From positions 434,001-498,000 of the forward strand of contig NZ_JBMWAN010000004.1 in assembly GCF_049546785.1 (NCBI RefSeq): 64,000 bases of DNA. The letters run 5' to 3'. Position 1 is the stretch's first letter; each line of letters opens with the position of its first letter. This document shows, piece after piece, positions 61,813 to 64,000 of this stretch. The position numbers were made by a program, and so were the translations under genes. Origin of the DNA: Nitrospira_D sp035465795 (lineage in GTDB: Bacteria > Nitrospirota > Nitrospiria > Nitrospirales > Nitrospiraceae). Below the pieces are notes generated by a model. It did not search any database. It was given only the letters and a program-made list of their open reading frames with translations, and was not told where the DNA came from.

Positions 61813-61824
61813 GGGAAGGCATTA

Positions 61825-63990
61825 ATGAACGACGTCATCTCCTGGAATGATGAATACTACATTCGGGCTTCTTCCTCGCTGGCCGACGACCGTGTCGAAG
61901 CCTTGAAGCAAGGCGAGACATTTGCCGTCTTTGATCGCCACGGCGACATCCACCCGGTCTTAGCCGGGCCGCAAGGCATCTTTCATGACGGGACGCGTTT
62001 TCTGTCCCGCTTCGATCTCTCGATCGGAGGGCAACGGCCTTTGCTTCTGAGCGCGACGGTGAAAGAGGACAACGCGCTCCTCACGGTCGAGCTCACCAAC
62101 CCCGACATGATGCAGGAGGGACGGCCTTCCTTACCGCGCGGTGCGCTTCACCTCCGTCGGACGAAGTTCCTCTGGCAGGGAACCTGCTATGAACGCCTCT
62201 GCGTGCACAATTACAGCCTCGCGGAAATTCCGGTGATACTGTCTTTCACGTTTGACGCCGACTATGCGGACCTCTTCGAAGCAAGGGGCCGGCAGCGGCC
62301 ACGTCGGGGGTGCCGCCTCGACACCGTCCAGGCCGGCGATGAACTTGTGCTGGCGTACGAAGGGCTGGACAACAGGGTCCGTCGCACCCATGTGCGTTGC
62401 ACGCCAAGCCCCGCGCGAGTGGGATCCGATTGCTTCGTGCTTGAAGCCCTGCTGGCGCCCCATGCCAATGCCGCCTGGGATCTCACCATCGCGTGTGAAA
62501 TCGAGCGGCGGCGGGCACAGGTCTCCCTCTCCTACGAGCAGGCCAGCGCCGAGGCGGACCGCGCGCTGCAAGAGGCCACCTCCCGTGATTGCCATATCTA
62601 TACCTCGAATGAGCAGTTCAACGACTGGCTGAATCGGTCGTCCGCCGATCTCCACATGCTGATTTCGGAAACCCCGGAAGGCCCCTATCCCTATGCCGGT
62701 GTTCCCTGGTTCAGCACCCCCTTCGGCCGGGACGGTATCATCACCGCGTTGGAGTTTCTCTGGGTTAACCCGACCATTGCCCGAGGCGTCCTTGCCTACC
62801 TCGCCTCCACCCAAGCCACGGAGGTCCGCCCGGAACAGGATGCGGAGGTCGGGAAAATCCTGCATGAGACGCGCAGCGGGGAAATGGCTGCGTTGGGGGA
62901 AGTTCCCTTCGGTCGCTATTACGGCAGCGTGGATGCGACGCCGCTATTCATCATCCTGGCTGGCGCCTACTATGAACGGAGTGGCGACCGGGCATTCGCG
63001 CAGGCGCTCTGGCCCAACATTCAACTCGCCTTGCACTGGATCGATCAGTATGGCGATCCAACCGGCGCGGGGTTCGTCACGTACGATCGGCGATCCGCAC
63101 ACGGGCTGGTCCATCAGGGATGGAAGGATTCTCACGACGCCGTGTTCCATGCGGACGGCACCGCCGCAATCGGACCGATCGCGCTCTGCGAGGTCCAGGC
63201 CTATGTCTATCAAGCCAAACGGGCGGCGGCGGATTTGGCCCTCCTTGTCGGGGAGGTCAATCGAGCCGAGAAGCTGCGCCGGGAAGCCGAATCTCTCCGC
63301 GAACGATTTGAGCATGCGTTCTGGTGTGAGGAACTCGGCTCCTATGCCCTGGCCCTTGACGGGCACGGCCGACCCTGCCGCGTCCGCTCATCCAACCCCG
63401 GCCATTGCCTGTTCGGCGGGATCGCGGCCCCTGAACGCGGACTGCGCGTCGCACGATCCTTGATCACAGACGAGTTCTTCAGCGGCTGGGGCATCCGGAC
63501 TGTCGCAACCTCAGAGCGGCGGTACAACCCCATGTCCTATCACAACGGCTCGGTGTGGCCTCACGACAATGCGCTCATCGCGGCCGGCATGGGTGCGTAT
63601 GGACACAAAGAAGGAGTCATCAAGATCCTCACCGGGCTCTTCGACGCCAGCCTGTTCTTGAGTCTCCACCGGCTGCCCGAATTGTTCTGCGGTTTCCCGC
63701 GGCGCCCCGGCGAGAGCCCCACGCTCTATCCGGCCGCTTGCGCCCCGCAAGCGTGGGCATCCGCCGCAATCTTTCTGCTGCTCCAATCCTGTCTGGGTTT
63801 GCGGATCGAAGCCCTGGACCGCCGCCTCAGTTTCATCAATCCTGTGTTGCCTCCGTTTCTCGAACGCGTCGAGATCCGCCGTCTCGTGATCGGAGATGCC
63901 AGTCTCGATGTGATCCTCGATCGTCATCCGGAGGATGTGAGCGTCAAGGTCTCGCGCTGCGACGGCGACGTGGACGTCGTGGTGGTGTAG
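61825..63990 (+). CDS. Glycogen debranching-type enzyme (amylo-alpha-1,6-glucosidase family)
   Basis: 721 aa. N-terminal ~190 residues are the 'glycogen debranching N-terminal' beta domain (GIFHDGTRFLSRFDLSIGGQRP). The (alpha/alpha)6 barrel includes AGVPWFSTPFGRDGIITALEF, GLVHQGWKDSHDAVFHADG and MSYHNGSVWPHDNALIAAGM, all typical for this family; the Asp in FGRDG and the later Glu/Asp are candidate catalytic acids. No signal peptide, so cytoplasmic. It starts 12 bp after the MFS stop, last gene of the operon. Substrate may be glycogen or another alpha-glucan. Confidence 0.9.
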   Translation: MNDVISWNDEYYIRASSSLADDRVEALKQGETFAVFDRHGDIHPVLAGPQGIFHDGTRFLSRFDLSIGGQRPLLLSATVKEDNALLTVELTNPDMMQEGRPSLPRGALHLRRTKFLWQGTCYERLCVHNYSLAEIPVILSFTFDADYADLFEARGRQRPRRGCRLDTVQAGDELVLAYEGLDNRVRRTHVRCTPSPARVGSDCFVLEALLAPHANAAWDLTIACEIERRRAQVSLSYEQASAEADRALQEATSRDCHIYTSNEQFNDWLNRSSADLHMLISETPEGPYPYAGVPWFSTPFGRDGIITALEFLWVNPTIARGVLAYLASTQATEVRPEQDAEVGKILHETRSGEMAALGEVPFGRYYGSVDATPLFIILAGAYYERSGDRAFAQALWPNIQLALHWIDQYGDPTGAGFVTYDRRSAHGLVHQGWKDSHDAVFHADGTAAIGPIALCEVQAYVYQAKRAAADLALLVGEVNRAEKLRREAESLRERFEHAFWCEELGSYALALDGHGRPCRVRSSNPGHCLFGGIAAPERGLRVARSLITDEFFSGWGIRTVATSERRYNPMSYHNGSVWPHDNALIAAGMGAYGHKEGVIKILTGLFDASLFLSLHRLPELFCGFPRRPGESPTLYPAACAPQAWASAAIFLLLQSCLGLRIEALDRRLSFINPVLPPFLERVEIRRLVIGDASLDVILDRHPEDVSVKVSRCDGDVDVVVV

Positions 63991-64000
63991 CGGCGATCCA

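Overview
The window reads as a chromosomal stretch of a high-GC, Gram-negative-type bacterium. The gene set is most consistent with Nitrospira (phylum Nitrospirota): a soluble NAD-type formate dehydrogenase, a GldG/DUF4340 ABC exporter, many universal stress proteins, a RaiA/HPF protein fused to a cold-shock domain, a Lon-like protease, trehalose and glycogen enzymes, and several lipoproteins. No rRNA or taxonomic marker gene is present, so this assignment is an inference.

Layout. 1-3053: the end of an unknown gene, a HEAT-repeat protein, a small basic protein, an RlpA-like lipoprotein and a second lipoprotein. 3307-7969: a four-gene ABC-2/GldG/DUF4340 operon. 8269-8887: a HepT/MntA toxin-antitoxin pair. 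9022-9098: tRNA-Arg(CCU). 9563-11639: an AT-richer cassette of three overlapping genes of unknown function that looks like an island beside the tRNA. 12206-14953: a secreted SBBP-repeat protein. 15344-17677: a protein with a degenerate DpnII/MboI-type nuclease domain, a stand-alone Lrp/AsnC ligand-binding domain and a lipoprotein. 17733-20309: a sigma-54 response regulator and its histidine kinase.

20551-34062 (minus strand) is a long, tightly packed run. In transcription order it encodes a universal stress protein (USP), another USP preceded by a cupredoxin, a DUF2934 protein, an unknown 467-aa protein, formate dehydrogenase subunits G, B and A, a FocA-type formate channel, a PfkB sugar kinase, a tandem USP and 4-alpha-glucanotransferase. 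Transcribed divergently from 34432 are a 31-aa membrane peptide, a tandem USP, a zinc ribbon, cytochrome c, nicotinamidase, nicotinate phosphoribosyltransferase, a pentapeptide-repeat protein and an alpha/beta hydrolase. Together with RaiA-CSD and LonC (42256-45234) this resembles a low-energy or hypoxia survival regulon: formate as electron donor, NAD salvage, glycogen use, ribosome hibernation and USPs.

45378-50289: two orphan receiver proteins, an L,D-transpeptidase, small envelope proteins and a GH15 glucoamylase/trehalase. 50338-53411: a membrane-anchored, sensor-like trehalose-6-phosphate synthase with its phosphatase. 53462-56462: two small exported proteins and a regulator/coiled-coil membrane protein pair. 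57224-63990: a GT4 glycosyltransferase, two paralogous MFS transporters around a BON-domain protein, and a glycogen-debranching-type enzyme in one operon.

Notable oddities are a 7-bp tandem repeat that spans the fdhB/fdhA junction and could fuse or uncouple the two subunits by slippage, a sensor-TPS fusion, a nuclease-fold domain that has lost its catalytic residues, and the uncharacterised three-gene cassette next to the tRNA.
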